Source: Lysinibacillus irui (lineage in GTDB: Bacteria; Bacillota; Bacilli; Bacillales_A; Planococcaceae). From it: a DNA stretch of 64,000 nucleotides. Of the stretch, positions 16,138 to 24,518 are shown one piece after another. Numbering within the stretch: the first letter of the stretch is position 1; every line of letters starts with the position of its first letter. The stretch covers positions 4,147,501-4,211,500 of the forward strand of contig NZ_CP113527.1 in NCBI RefSeq assembly GCF_028877475.1, given 5' to 3'. A model generated the notes under the pieces. The model was not told the DNA's origin, ran no database searches, and worked only from the letters and a program-made list of their open reading frames with translations. A program made the translations under genes and the position numbers.

Positions 16138-17470
16138 TCCAATTGAAACAAGACCACTAAAACCATTGTTTTTATCGTACTTATTTCCAGCAATGATTGG
16201 TATGCTGTTGATGTCTGTTAATATTTTGGTGGATGGTATTTTCGTTAGTCATGGCGTGGGACCATCAGCATTAGCAGGGGTTAATATTGCCGTCCCCATT
16301 TTCTCAATTTTGCTATCGATTTCTCTGTGGATCGGTATGGGAGGAGCTACACTTTACTCGATTTCTCTTGGGGAGGGGAATAAACAACGAGCCCACCAAC
16401 TCTTTACATTGGCGTTCACTACGATGCTAATGGTCGTGATCACGATTATTGGACTTCTTGCGTTCTATCTAAAGGAGATTTCCTATATATTTGGAGCAAG
16501 CGACGTTACATTTCCATATGTGCAACAATACCTACACGTCATTTTACTCTTTGGTGTGTTTTACACGATTGAAAATCTATTAAGTATTTTCATTCGAAAC
16601 GATGGTAACCCGAGACTTGCTATGCTTGGCTTAATAACGACGTCCGTATTAAATATTATCTTAAATTATGTCTTTATCTTTGTACTAAATTATGGTGTCA
16701 CAGGCTGTGCCTTAGCAACAGCCATAGCTACTATTATAGGTACGTCTGTACTATGTCTCCATTTTTTCCGCCCACAATCTGAATTAAAGTTTGTCCCTTC
16801 ATTTTTTAATCTGTCAGATTTAAGAAAAATTTTTGCTATTGGACTACCTAGCTTTATCGTAGAAGCTTCGGTAGCTGTTATCGTTATTTTATATAATGTG
16901 ACCTTCTTACACTATTTAGGGGCAAATGGCATTACAGCCTATGCCATGGTCAACTATATCCATACTGTATTATTAACAATTTTCCTTGGGATCGGTATGG
17001 CCCTTCAACCATTAGTTAGTTATCATCATGGGGCAAGATTAATAGAAAGATTAGTAGCATTATTAAAAATCGGCTTAGCTACTGCTTTTATTTTAGGGTT
17101 AACGACAGCACTTATTGCCATGCTATTCCCTTCGCAGTTAATGGCATTATTCGGAGATAGCTCATTTGAAATTCGTAGCATGGCTGCTCAAGGCTTTATT
17201 CACTTTGCCATTGGCTATGTATTTTTAGGTATTAATATGGTGCTCGCAGAATTCTTTCAATCTATAGAGAAAATTCGAATTGCTACAACCATTATGTTAC
17301 TACGTAGTATTATTTTATTTATACCGACACTTATCCTATTGCCTAAATTCCTTGGCCCACAGGCAATATGGTGGACCTTTCCAGTAGCGGAGGGAATTAC
17401 AGCCTGCCTTATTTACTGGTACATTAAGAAAAATCCTCGGACGATTTCAACTTCCGAAATGCTTAAATAG
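16124..17470 (+). CDS. MATE-family multidrug efflux transporter
   Basis: This is a 12-TM MATE antiporter of 448 residues. It has the two pseudo-symmetric halves (LFLSYLFPAMIGMLLMSVNILVDGIFVSHGVGPSALAGVNIAVPIF and the repeat from about residue 230). The ATG at 16124 is preferred to the one two codons earlier because GGAGG at 16110-16114 then lies 9 bases away rather than 3. It overlaps the end of the BltD-like gene. In the known blt locus the pump is an MFS protein; here a MATE protein takes its place. Probable substrates are cationic drugs or polyamines. Confidence 0.9.
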   Translation: MTTINPIETRPLKPLFLSYLFPAMIGMLLMSVNILVDGIFVSHGVGPSALAGVNIAVPIFSILLSISLWIGMGGATLYSISLGEGNKQRAHQLFTLAFTTMLMVVITIIGLLAFYLKEISYIFGASDVTFPYVQQYLHVILLFGVFYTIENLLSIFIRNDGNPRLAMLGLITTSVLNIILNYVFIFVLNYGVTGCALATAIATIIGTSVLCLHFFRPQSELKFVPSFFNLSDLRKIFAIGLPSFIVEASVAVIVILYNVTFLHYLGANGITAYAMVNYIHTVLLTIFLGIGMALQPLVSYHHGARLIERLVALLKIGLATAFILGLTTALIAMLFPSQLMALFGDSSFEIRSMAAQGFIHFAIGYVFLGINMVLAEFFQSIEKIRIATTIMLLRSIILFIPTLILLPKFLGPQAIWWTFPVAEGITACLIYWYIKKNPRTISTSEMLK

Positions 17471-17500
17471 AAAGAGACCTCACGAGATCTCTTTCTGTTT
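17469..17500 (+). terminator. Intrinsic terminator after MATE gene
   Basis: Stem AGAAAGAGA / TCTCTTTCT with a 10-base loop, overlapping the MATE stop codon, and a T-rich tail. Confidence 0.75.
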
Positions 17501-17503
17501 CTC

Positions 17504-17632
17504 TTAACAAAATTGCATTTTCAGAGTACCCTTCCCATCTTCCACTACAACTTCACCTACTGCTCCATTAACTAAAATTAATTGGGGTGTACATGGCCAA
17601 TATCTACATCAGACTTGTTGATCTTTTATCAA
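17504..17632 (-). pseudogene. Small broken ORF with strong RBS
   Basis: On the minus strand a strong AAGGGGGGG (17641-17649) precedes TTG at 17632. The reading frame MIKDQQV is stopped by TGA after 7 codons. It then continues in the same frame as CRYWPCTPQLILVNG ... EDGKGTLKMQFC to a TAA at 17504. The tail looks coding by residue choice. A one-base shift would also join the start to SDVDIGHVHP and then to the same tail. I read it as a decayed 42-codon gene or two tiny ORFs; the family is not recognised. Confidence 0.35.
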
Positions 17633-17659
17633 TTTAAATCCCCCCCTTGAACATTAAAT

Positions 17660-17692
17660 AAGGAACCATCTTGTATATGTGGATGATTCCTT
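17660..17692 (-). terminator. Terminator of the AI-2E-family gene
   Basis: An 11-bp stem (17660-17670 with 17682-17692, one G-U pair) followed on the minus strand by ATTTAAT. It sits 9 bases after the stop of the permease gene. Confidence 0.75.
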
Positions 17693-17700
17693 TGTTAGAT

Positions 17701-18753
17701 CTATTCTATTTGTTTCTCATTGGGTACCACTACTGCTTTCTTGTGAGGATCTTCCGAGGATGTTACCCCCAGAATATCAAGAAGGAACATAAATAGTGGA
17801 ATACCTATAATCAATCCCCATACACCAAGGAAATGCTCTGAGAAGAGAATGACCATGAATGTGTAGAAAATCGGTAAATCAGTCTTTGCGGACATTAGCT
17901 TTGGATTTAAAAAATAGGCTTCAATAGCATGTAATACCATGACAATCACTAATATATAGACAATATACATCAAACCACCGATACTATAGGCAATAATACT
18001 TAGTGGAATTAATGAAATGATAACACCTGCAACTGGTACTAAGCCTAAAATGAAGAGCATGATACCAAGGGCAATCAAATGTGGGAAGCCCATAATAGAA
18101 AGGGCAATTACTGATAGCACACAGTTAACCGCTGCAATAATGAACTGTGCCTCAATTACTTTACCAAATGAGCGAATGAATATTCTTGAGAAATAATGAA
18201 GTTCATCATAAAGTGGTCCAACCTTACTATCCTTAAACTTTGCTGTGAACTCAATAATGCGCTTCTTTTCTAACAGAATGAACAAACTCAATATAAGTGA
18301 AATCAATATTTGCATAATGATTTTACCAATATTCGTAATATTTTTAAGAGTTAAATCTACACCTTGCTCTAAATATTTCCCAAGTTCAATTTTCTCAAAG
18401 GTAGGAGCTAAGTACCTAGCAATTTCATTATCATCTGGATCGAGATTAAAACTCGCAATTAGATCAAAAAGCTGTGTAATTTGTTGGGTCACAATCGGCA
18501 AATATTTGTATATCACTGCAACTATACCTGCAACAAGTAAAAGGTATAACGTTACCGTAACAGCTTTTTCATTCATCGGTACATATTTTTTAATACCCTT
18601 CGTCGTCTTCGTAGTAAGCTGATTCATCAAATAGGTAATAATAAACGTTAGCAGAATTAGATTGATCATACTACGCATTAAATATAAGGCAATAGCAATA
18701 CCAACTAGAATTATAAAACGTTTAAATCCATTACTCCGAAAGAAATTAGTCAT
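17701..18753 (-). CDS. AI-2E family (UPF0118) permease
   Basis: This is a polytopic membrane protein of 350 residues. It has about seven TM helices and the AI-2E domain: paired N-terminal helices, an extended soluble middle (about 90-150), and the C-terminal block ALGIMLFILGLVPVAGVIISLIPLSIIAY ... HAIEAYFLNPKLMSAKTDLPIFYTFMVILFSEHFLGVWGLIIGIPL. The family includes the TqsA autoinducer-2 exporter and Na+(Li+)/H+ antiporters such as the YdjI/YtvI-type proteins. The transported species here is unknown. The RBS GAAGGAG is 8 bases before the ATG. The gene is monocistronic. Confidence 0.9.
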   Translation of the reverse strand: MTNFFRSNGFKRFIILVGIAIALYLMRSMINLILLTFIITYLMNQLTTKTTKGIKKYVPMNEKAVTVTLYLLLVAGIVAVIYKYLPIVTQQITQLFDLIASFNLDPDDNEIARYLAPTFEKIELGKYLEQGVDLTLKNITNIGKIIMQILISLILSLFILLEKKRIIEFTAKFKDSKVGPLYDELHYFSRIFIRSFGKVIEAQFIIAAVNCVLSVIALSIMGFPHLIALGIMLFILGLVPVAGVIISLIPLSIIAYSIGGLMYIVYILVIVMVLHAIEAYFLNPKLMSAKTDLPIFYTFMVILFSEHFLGVWGLIIGIPLFMFLLDILGVTSSEDPHKKAVVVPNEKQIE

Positions 18754-19184
18754 TTATTCACTCCTTCTACAAAACGGCCTCGCTGTTTCTGCTACCTAGG
18801 GCTACACTATCAACTAAACACAATAAAAAATTGAATTATAACAATACGCATCATTCTTATGTAAAAATTTCCCTCTTATTAATTAAGTATAGCCAGCTAC
18901 CTTCAAAATAAGACGAAATTTATGTTTCTAAAGAAGTGTCTATATAAAACCTAAGGCGTGGGTGAATTGTATGTCTTGTCAAATTAAAATGTCAATACTT
19001 TTATCCTTTGTGAAAGCTTTATCAGCGTATAAGCCTACATTCTATGAATCTATTATAACCCTTTATAACAGCATATCCAATTTGTATGTTCTTTTATAAT
19101 GGTATTTGTAAGAATCTTTTAATTACCGATACCTTATGTTAACTTGATTAAAAGTACAATTTAGAAATAGATAGGACTGATTCC
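18754..19184. other. AT-rich gap without a supported feature
   Basis: This is about 430 bp between two divergent genes. I find no ORF with RBS, no strong hairpin and no known riboswitch motif. It must hold the promoters of the flanking genes. Confidence 0.4.
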
Positions 19185-19574
19185 ATGAAAATTTCAAGAA
19201 ACCCTGAGAATATTCATCAACCCGTCGCTCCTTATGTCCATCAAATCGAAGTCACTGGTCCACATAGATGGTTAACCTTATCTGGACAAATTGGCATGCA
19301 ACCAGATGGAACTATACCTGAAGACGCGGTAGCTCAATTGAAGATAGCGCTAGAAAATATTAGAAAAAATTTAGAAAATGCTAATATGGAGGTTCGTGAT
19401 ATTACAAAGCTCGTATTTTATTTAGTAGGAGATATGGAAGCTAGTCAACGAAAGGAAATAATAGGTGATTTTTTGGGAGATCATCTACCTTGCATGACAT
19501 TAATTTACGTAGTAGCACTGGCTACTCCTTCCTTAAAGGTTGAGATAGACGCATGGGCTTGTAAGGAATTATAA
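19185..19574 (+). CDS. RidA/YjgF-family protein lacking the catalytic arginine
   Basis: This 129-residue protein has the chorismate-mutase-like Rid fold, with WLTLSGQIGMQPDGTI, a central AQLKIALENIRKNLENANMEVRDITKLVFYL and the end VEIDAWA. In enamine deaminases of the RidA type an arginine stands in the P-A-R-S-x-V-E block. Here the block reads LPCMTLIYVV, with Met in its place. The protein therefore probably belongs to one of the Rid2-7 groups without 2-aminoacrylate deaminase activity. The RBS is weak (AGGA). The gene stands alone; its function is unknown. Confidence 0.85.
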   Translation: MKISRNPENIHQPVAPYVHQIEVTGPHRWLTLSGQIGMQPDGTIPEDAVAQLKIALENIRKNLENANMEVRDITKLVFYLVGDMEASQRKEIIGDFLGDHLPCMTLIYVVALATPSLKVEIDAWACKEL

Positions 19575-19687
19575 AATCATTCTATGTTAGATTTTAATAA
19601 AGTGTGCAGTTTTGTGTATTCCCCCAAGTACCCCTTTACCACTCCTAAAGGGGCACCGCTTCTTCTGCCATTCCTTCATACATTGTT

Positions 19688-20269
19688 TTATTTAAGTAAT
19701 GTAAGAGTCGTTGCAATTGCATTGTCAACAAATGATCTTTGGGGCTGTGATTTCAGCATGACCGTTAACCCTATTAACGCAACAATTAAAGCTTGTGCTA
19801 ATGATTTGGCATCTGTGTCAGCATCCAATTCACCAGTCTGGATTCCTCGTTCTATCGTCTCTTGAAAAATGACAGCTAAATAAAGTTGATGCTCTCTAGT
19901 CAAGATCTCAAATCTTTCATCATGAGGTGCCAGTTCTACCATTGTATTTATACAAAAACACCCCTTACTAATATCACCTGTATATTCTCCAGCAATTACA
20001 TCTTCGAAAAAAATAGTAAATGCCTTTTTTACAGATGAATGACTTTGAAGTCTTGCTCGTATATCAGCCGCTCGAGATGTCGTATATTTACGAAGTGCTG
20101 CTTCAAATAGCTCCCTTTTATCCCCAAAGGTTGAATAAATACTAGGACGCTGAATCTCCATTCTAGCAGTAAGATCACTTAAAGAAGTCGCTTCATATCC
20201 CTTTTCCCAGAATAATTGCATAGCAGCTTCTAATACCTTTTCCTCATCAAATTCACGGGTTCTTGCCAT
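19688..20269 (-). CDS. TetR/AcrR-family repressor
   Basis: This 193-residue regulator has an N-terminal TetR helix-turn-helix (KVLEAAMQLFWEKGYEATSLSDLTARMEIQRPSIYSTFGDKRELFEAAL, residues 10-58) and a ligand-binding helical domain with GCFCINTMVELAP near 105-117. GGAGG is 10 bases upstream of the ATG. It is divergent from an MFS-oxidoreductase-esterase operon. Two near-identical palindromes, one beside its own promoter and one just before the MFS RBS, are its likely operators. The inducer is unknown. Confidence 0.93.
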   Translation of the reverse strand: MARTREFDEEKVLEAAMQLFWEKGYEATSLSDLTARMEIQRPSIYSTFGDKRELFEAALRKYTTSRAADIRARLQSHSSVKKAFTIFFEDVIAGEYTGDISKGCFCINTMVELAPHDERFEILTREHQLYLAVIFQETIERGIQTGELDADTDAKSLAQALIVALIGLTVMLKSQPQRSFVDNAIATTLTLLK

Positions 20270-20322
20270 TCAAATTTTACCTCCGTTATTTAAGGATTCG
20301 AGAGTAGGTCTTATATTTTTAA

Positions 20323-20336
20323 ATACCAAACAGTAT
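20323..20336. promoter_or_regulatory. TetR operator copy 1
   Basis: ATACCAAACAGTAT followed by GT, a variant of the palindrome at 20465-20478. It is close to the tetR start and suits autoregulation. Confidence 0.6.
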
Positions 20337-20464
20337 GTATTTATTGTATTACCTATTGTTATTATTGTCAATTTCCACTTTATAAATCAAACCATTTATA
20401 CATTATTTTTAATAAACCTTGACATGATAAATACGACTAAGATATATTTACCAATAATTATATT

Positions 20465-20478
20465 ATACCGAACGGTAT
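20465..20478. promoter_or_regulatory. TetR operator copy 2
   Basis: A perfect 6-bp inverted repeat ATACCG-AA-CGGTAT followed by GT, about 23 bp before the RBS of the MFS gene. It matches copy 1 at 12 of 14 positions, and the repetition across the divergent region supports one shared repressor. Confidence 0.7.
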
Positions 20479-20517
20479 GTTATGATGACAATTCATTATG
20501 AAAGGAGAATATACAGC

Positions 20518-21735
20518 GTGGACTATGATCCAAAACCACAAAAAGATGCACCCTCTTTAAGTCAACAACCTACGATGTCTCAAGCTGTAACATTATTATT
20601 TGCAACCGCCTGCGGAATGTCTGTCGCCAATATTTATTTTGCACAGCCGTTGCTTGATCAACTAGCTCTAGAGTTTGCTATTGATCATTCGATTATTGGT
20701 TTGATTATTACTATCACGCAAATTTTTTATGGTCTAGGCTTACTACTTCTAGTGCCACTTGGAGATTTACTAAACCAACGACGCTTGATTATTGGTCAAA
20801 TGCTATTATCCACCGTGGCTTTGTTTATAGTCGGTACTGCCTCCTATATTGTAGTGCTATTCGCTGGTATGGCCCTAGTTGGTTTACTTGCCGTTGTGAC
20901 ACAGACACTGGTGGCATTTGCAGCAACCATGGCTTCTTCTACAAATCGTGGTCGTGTCGTTGGCATTGTCACAAGTGGCATCGTCATAGGTATACTACTT
21001 GCTCGAACCTTTGCTGGTCTATTAACAGATCTTGCAGGCTGGCGTTCTGTCTATCTTGTCTCTGCCACCCTCATGCTTTTAATGGTCAGTCTGTTTCTCA
21101 AAGTGTTACCAAGAGTAGAGCGTGAAGTAAAATCACTATCTTATTGGCAGCTAATTAGCTCCGTGTTTACGCTGTTTATTCAAGAAAGAACATTACGTAT
21201 TCGCTCTGTTGTAGCCATGCTAATTTTTGCTGATTTCAGTATTTTGTGGACGCCACTTGTTCTGCCACTTAGTGCGCCACCATTAGCTCTTTCACACAGT
21301 GTCATTGGAGCATTTGGCCTTGTTGGAGTGGCTGGTGCTTTAGCGGCTGCAAAGGCAGGGAAATTAGCAGATCAAGGTTTTGGACAAAAAACCACAGGTA
21401 TTGCTTTAATGCTTTTACTCATTTCATGGTTGTTTATCAACTATTTAGAACAGTCGTTATGGGCATTAATTGTAGGTATCGTGTTGCTTGATTTGGCTGT
21501 ACAGGCAGTTCATGTCACAAACCAGGCGATGATTCTTCCATTGCTTAGCGAAGCCCGCAGCCGTCTTACCGCTGGCTATATGGTGTTCTATTCTATCGGA
21601 AGCGCTGGCGGTTCAATCGCTTCTACACAGACGTATGCACTCTTCGGCTGGAAAGGCGTTTGCTTGCTTGGAGCTTCTATTAGCACGATCGCCCTTCTTT
21701 TTTGGGTAACGACAAAACGATTTACAAATTATTAA
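20518..21735 (+). CDS. MFS transporter under TetR control
   Basis: This is a 12-TM major facilitator of 405 residues. It opens with ATACGMSVANIYFAQPLLDQLALEF, a motif of the YnfM/YgaY-like DHA1 group. It continues with the motif-A-like loop PLGDLLNQRRLI and a typical TM5 motif. The GTG at 20518 is selected because AAAGGAG at 20501-20507 gives 10-base spacing; the in-frame ATG at 20482 would leave the RBS inside the gene and nearly abut the operator. It is first in a three-gene operon with a flavin oxidoreductase and an esterase, which suggests export linked to modification of one compound class. The substrate is unknown. Confidence 0.9.
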   Translation: MDYDPKPQKDAPSLSQQPTMSQAVTLLFATACGMSVANIYFAQPLLDQLALEFAIDHSIIGLIITITQIFYGLGLLLLVPLGDLLNQRRLIIGQMLLSTVALFIVGTASYIVVLFAGMALVGLLAVVTQTLVAFAATMASSTNRGRVVGIVTSGIVIGILLARTFAGLLTDLAGWRSVYLVSATLMLLMVSLFLKVLPRVEREVKSLSYWQLISSVFTLFIQERTLRIRSVVAMLIFADFSILWTPLVLPLSAPPLALSHSVIGAFGLVGVAGALAAAKAGKLADQGFGQKTTGIALMLLLISWLFINYLEQSLWALIVGIVLLDLAVQAVHVTNQAMILPLLSEARSRLTAGYMVFYSIGSAGGSIASTQTYALFGWKGVCLLGASISTIALLFWVTTKRFTNY

Positions 21736-21756
21736 TTTGATTAGGAGATATACAAA

Positions 21757-22830
21757 ATGGAAATAGGAATTACTTCTTTCGTAGAAACAAAACCAGACAT
21801 TCACAGTGGTGAAGTAATTAGTCATGCCCAGCGTTTACGTGAAGTAGTAGAAGAGATGATTCTTGCAGATCAAGTAGGATTAGATGTCTTTGGCATTGGC
21901 GAGCATCATCGAGAAGATTATGCCGCATCCTCTCCAGCAATGGTGCTATCTGCTGCTGCTTCTCAAACGAAAAACATTCGACTCACAAGTGCCGTAACTG
22001 TCCTTTCTTCGGCAGATCCTGTGCGTGTCTTTCAGGATTTTTCCACATTGGATGGACTATCGAATGGACGTGCAGAAATCATGGCAGGTCGTGGTTCCTT
22101 TATCGAATCCTTCCCCTTATTTGGCTACGATTTACATGATTACGATGAACTATTTGAGGAACATTTAGACTTACTACTTAACATTCGACAGTCCGAGAAA
22201 GTAGTTTGGGAAGGTAGACATCGACCAGCAATCAATAATTTAGGTGTGTATCCTAGACCAGTTCAGGAGTCTCTTCCAATCTGGGTGGCTAGCGGAGGAA
22301 ATCAACAATCTGCTATGCGTGCTGGCCTTTTAGGATTACCGCTTATGCTAGCCATTATTGGTGGCAGCCCAATGCAGTTTGCACCGATTGTACAGCTGTA
22401 TAAAAAGGCCGCGCTTCATGCAGGTCATGATTTATCAAAACTTCAAGTAGGTTCTCATTCAATAGGTTTTGTTGGGCCGAATAGGGAATGGGCAGCAGAC
22501 ACATTTTTCCCATCAACAATGGCTGGTATGAATAAATTAGGCAAAGAAAGAGGATGGCCTTATTATGATCGTTCTAGTTATGATGCTGCACGAAGTTTTG
22601 ACGGAGCATTATATGTCGGAGATCCAGATACTGTTGCTGAAAAAATTATTCACCTTCGTAAACACGTCGGAATTACACGCTTTATGCTATACGTGCCATT
22701 AAGTACAATGCCACATGATCAAGTCATGCAAGCTATAGAACTACTTGGAACAGAAGTTGCCCCTCGTGTACGTGAGGAAGTCGCCAAATGGGAAGCTGAA
22801 ATGGCTCTAGAAGGAGAGCCATTTCTTTAA
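21757..22830 (+). CDS. LLM-class flavin-dependent oxidoreductase
   Basis: This 357-residue TIM-barrel protein belongs to the luciferase-like monooxygenase group (SP_0267/Atu2307-type). Visible features are GLDVFGIGEHHREDYAASSPAMVLSAAA (residues 40-67), ITSAV-like strand TSAVTVLSSADPVRVFQDFSTLDGLSNGRAEIMAGRGS near 77-112, and a C-terminal GALYVGDPDTVAEKIIHLRKHVG. It uses reduced FMN to oxygenate or reduce an unknown substrate. It lies 21 bases after the MFS gene with RBS TAGGAGA, in the TetR-controlled operon. Confidence 0.92.
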   Translation: MEIGITSFVETKPDIHSGEVISHAQRLREVVEEMILADQVGLDVFGIGEHHREDYAASSPAMVLSAAASQTKNIRLTSAVTVLSSADPVRVFQDFSTLDGLSNGRAEIMAGRGSFIESFPLFGYDLHDYDELFEEHLDLLLNIRQSEKVVWEGRHRPAINNLGVYPRPVQESLPIWVASGGNQQSAMRAGLLGLPLMLAIIGGSPMQFAPIVQLYKKAALHAGHDLSKLQVGSHSIGFVGPNREWAADTFFPSTMAGMNKLGKERGWPYYDRSSYDAARSFDGALYVGDPDTVAEKIIHLRKHVGITRFMLYVPLSTMPHDQVMQAIELLGTEVAPRVREEVAKWEAEMALEGEPFL

Positions 22831-22861
22831 GACTTCATTATTCAACAGGAGGAGTTTATTT

Positions 22862-23803
22862 ATGACCATTATTAACCGAGTCTTACCAGAATTAAGGCAG
22901 GCTTACACAGAATTTCCTGGCTTTCGATTGGAGGAGGATTTAACTTGGAGTCGAAGTCTCCTGTCCCATCCACCTTCGAAAAGATCAGAACATGTACTTA
23001 CTAGCAACCGGATGATTCCTAGAGATGACGGGAGCGAAATGTTGGTTAAAATCTATGAACCAGCTAAACGGAAGCAGGATAAACTTCCAGCTATGCTTTG
23101 GATACACGGTGGTGGCTTTGTCATGGGACACCCTGATATGGATGATGTTTTATGTGAACGCTTTGTTCAAGCAGCTAACTGCGTTGTCGTATCCATCGAT
23201 TACCGACTGGCACCTGAACATCCTTATCCAGCAGCAATTGAAGATTGTTATGCTGGATTAGTTTGGATGACTAATAAGGAGCAATCACTTGGTATCGATG
23301 TCAGACGGGTGGCAATTGCTGGTGCAAGCGGTGGTGGAGGATTAACAGTAGCACTAGCATTAATGGCTCGCGATAAAGGAGGACCATCAATTATATTCCA
23401 GATGCCACTGTATCCGATGCTTGATAACCGAAACGAAACACATTCTAGCTATGAGATCATTGATGATCATGCAACATGGAATAGAACAAATAATATGACT
23501 GCCTGGCGTATGTATTTAGGAGAGGAAGAGAACATTAATGCCCTTTCTCCGTATGCAGTCCCTTCAAGAGCCGAAAACTTAGCAGGATTACCGCCAACCT
23601 ATATATGTATTGGTCAACTTGATTTATTTCGTGATGAAACCCTTGATTATGTAACACGTCTTGCACAGGCAGGAGTTGAGGTTGAATTCCACCTCTACCC
23701 TGGCAGTTACCATTGTTTTGAGGTCTTTGTGCCAGAAGCGAAAATAAGTCAGCTGGCTATTCAGAACTATTTAGATGCCATGGCACGCGCACTCAATATT
23801 TGA
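22862..23803 (+). CDS. Alpha/beta hydrolase, hormone-sensitive-lipase family
   Basis: This 313-residue esterase has the HSL-family oxyanion motif HGGGF (near residues 80-84). The nucleophile elbow reads GASGGGG rather than the common GDSAGG, with Ser near 159. The acid is in GQLDLFRDE and the His in GSYHCFE near 280-284. It probably hydrolyses short-chain esters in the cytosol. It follows the LLM oxidoreductase by 31 bases with the strong RBS AGGAGGAG, the last gene of the TetR operon. Confidence 0.9.
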   Translation: MTIINRVLPELRQAYTEFPGFRLEEDLTWSRSLLSHPPSKRSEHVLTSNRMIPRDDGSEMLVKIYEPAKRKQDKLPAMLWIHGGGFVMGHPDMDDVLCERFVQAANCVVVSIDYRLAPEHPYPAAIEDCYAGLVWMTNKEQSLGIDVRRVAIAGASGGGGLTVALALMARDKGGPSIIFQMPLYPMLDNRNETHSSYEIIDDHATWNRTNNMTAWRMYLGEEENINALSPYAVPSRAENLAGLPPTYICIGQLDLFRDETLDYVTRLAQAGVEVEFHLYPGSYHCFEVFVPEAKISQLAIQNYLDAMARALNI

Positions 23804-23847
23804 TTAGTCATTTCGCCTTCTAATCACCCATGAATCAAGAGATATAA

Positions 23848-23885
23848 AAATGCGAAAATGTTGATAACACAACATTTTCGCATTT
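23848..23885. terminator. Bidirectional terminator, 16-bp stem
   Basis: A perfect stem (23848-23863 with 23870-23885) around loop ATAACA lies between convergent operons. Confidence 0.9.
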
Positions 23886-23895
23886 ATTTGTTCAT

Positions 23896-24504
23896 CTATT
23901 GTGGACGTTCTATCGAGAAAATCTCGCCAACTTTAGCATAGTTTGATCCCGCAAGCCTGCTAACAGCATTTAGTTTTCTTGGATCGATTCTTCCTTCATG
24001 ATAAATTGCTTCATCTATATGAAATTGAACAACTTCTCCAATAAATAAATCTCCTGTCTGTTCCTCCCCATTCATCAAAGGAACGGATTGTACTAGGCGA
24101 CACTCCATACGAATCTTTGCTTCTCGAATGCCAGGAACGGCAATTTGTTGACTATCGACTAATGTAAAATTTGTTCGTGCAAGTTCGCTTTCTGTAACAG
24201 GCAATGAAGCTGCTGTTTCATTCACCTGCTCTACATTATCTTCATCGACAATATGAACTACAAATTGTTGCTGATGATGGATATGTCGAGCTGTGTCCTT
24301 TAAACGTCCATTTGGTCTTTGGATCGCTAAAGAAATCATCGGTGGATTGGATGACACGATATTAAAGTAACTAAATGGTGCTCCATTGATACCCCCTTGC
24401 TCTGACTTCGTCGTTACAAACGCGATTGGTCTTGGAATAATACTTCCAATCAATAACTTATAGTTTTCGCGCTCTGAATTATTCTTAGGATCAATCAAAA
24501 TCAA
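23896..24504 (-). CDS. Flavin reductase family protein (FMN split barrel)
   Basis: This protein of about 202 residues belongs to the DIM6/NTAB flavin-reductase-like family: LLIGSIIPRPIAFVTTKSEQGGINGAPFSYFNIVSSNPPMISLAIQ, then RKLNAVSRLAGSNYAKVGEIF at the end. It binds FMN and either reduces flavin for a partner or acts on its own. The TTG at 24504 is preferred over GTG at 24513 because AGAGGGG then lies 8 bases away; the difference is three residues. It is last in an operon with a ring-cleaving dioxygenase and an FMN reductase. Confidence 0.88.
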   Translation of the reverse strand: MILIDPKNNSERENYKLLIGSIIPRPIAFVTTKSEQGGINGAPFSYFNIVSSNPPMISLAIQRPNGRLKDTARHIHHQQQFVVHIVDEDNVEQVNETAASLPVTESELARTNFTLVDSQQIAVPGIREAKIRMECRLVQSVPLMNGEEQTGDLFIGEVVQFHIDEAIYHEGRIDPRKLNAVSRLAGSNYAKVGEIFSIERPQ

Positions 24505-24518
24505 GCGACTCACCCCTC

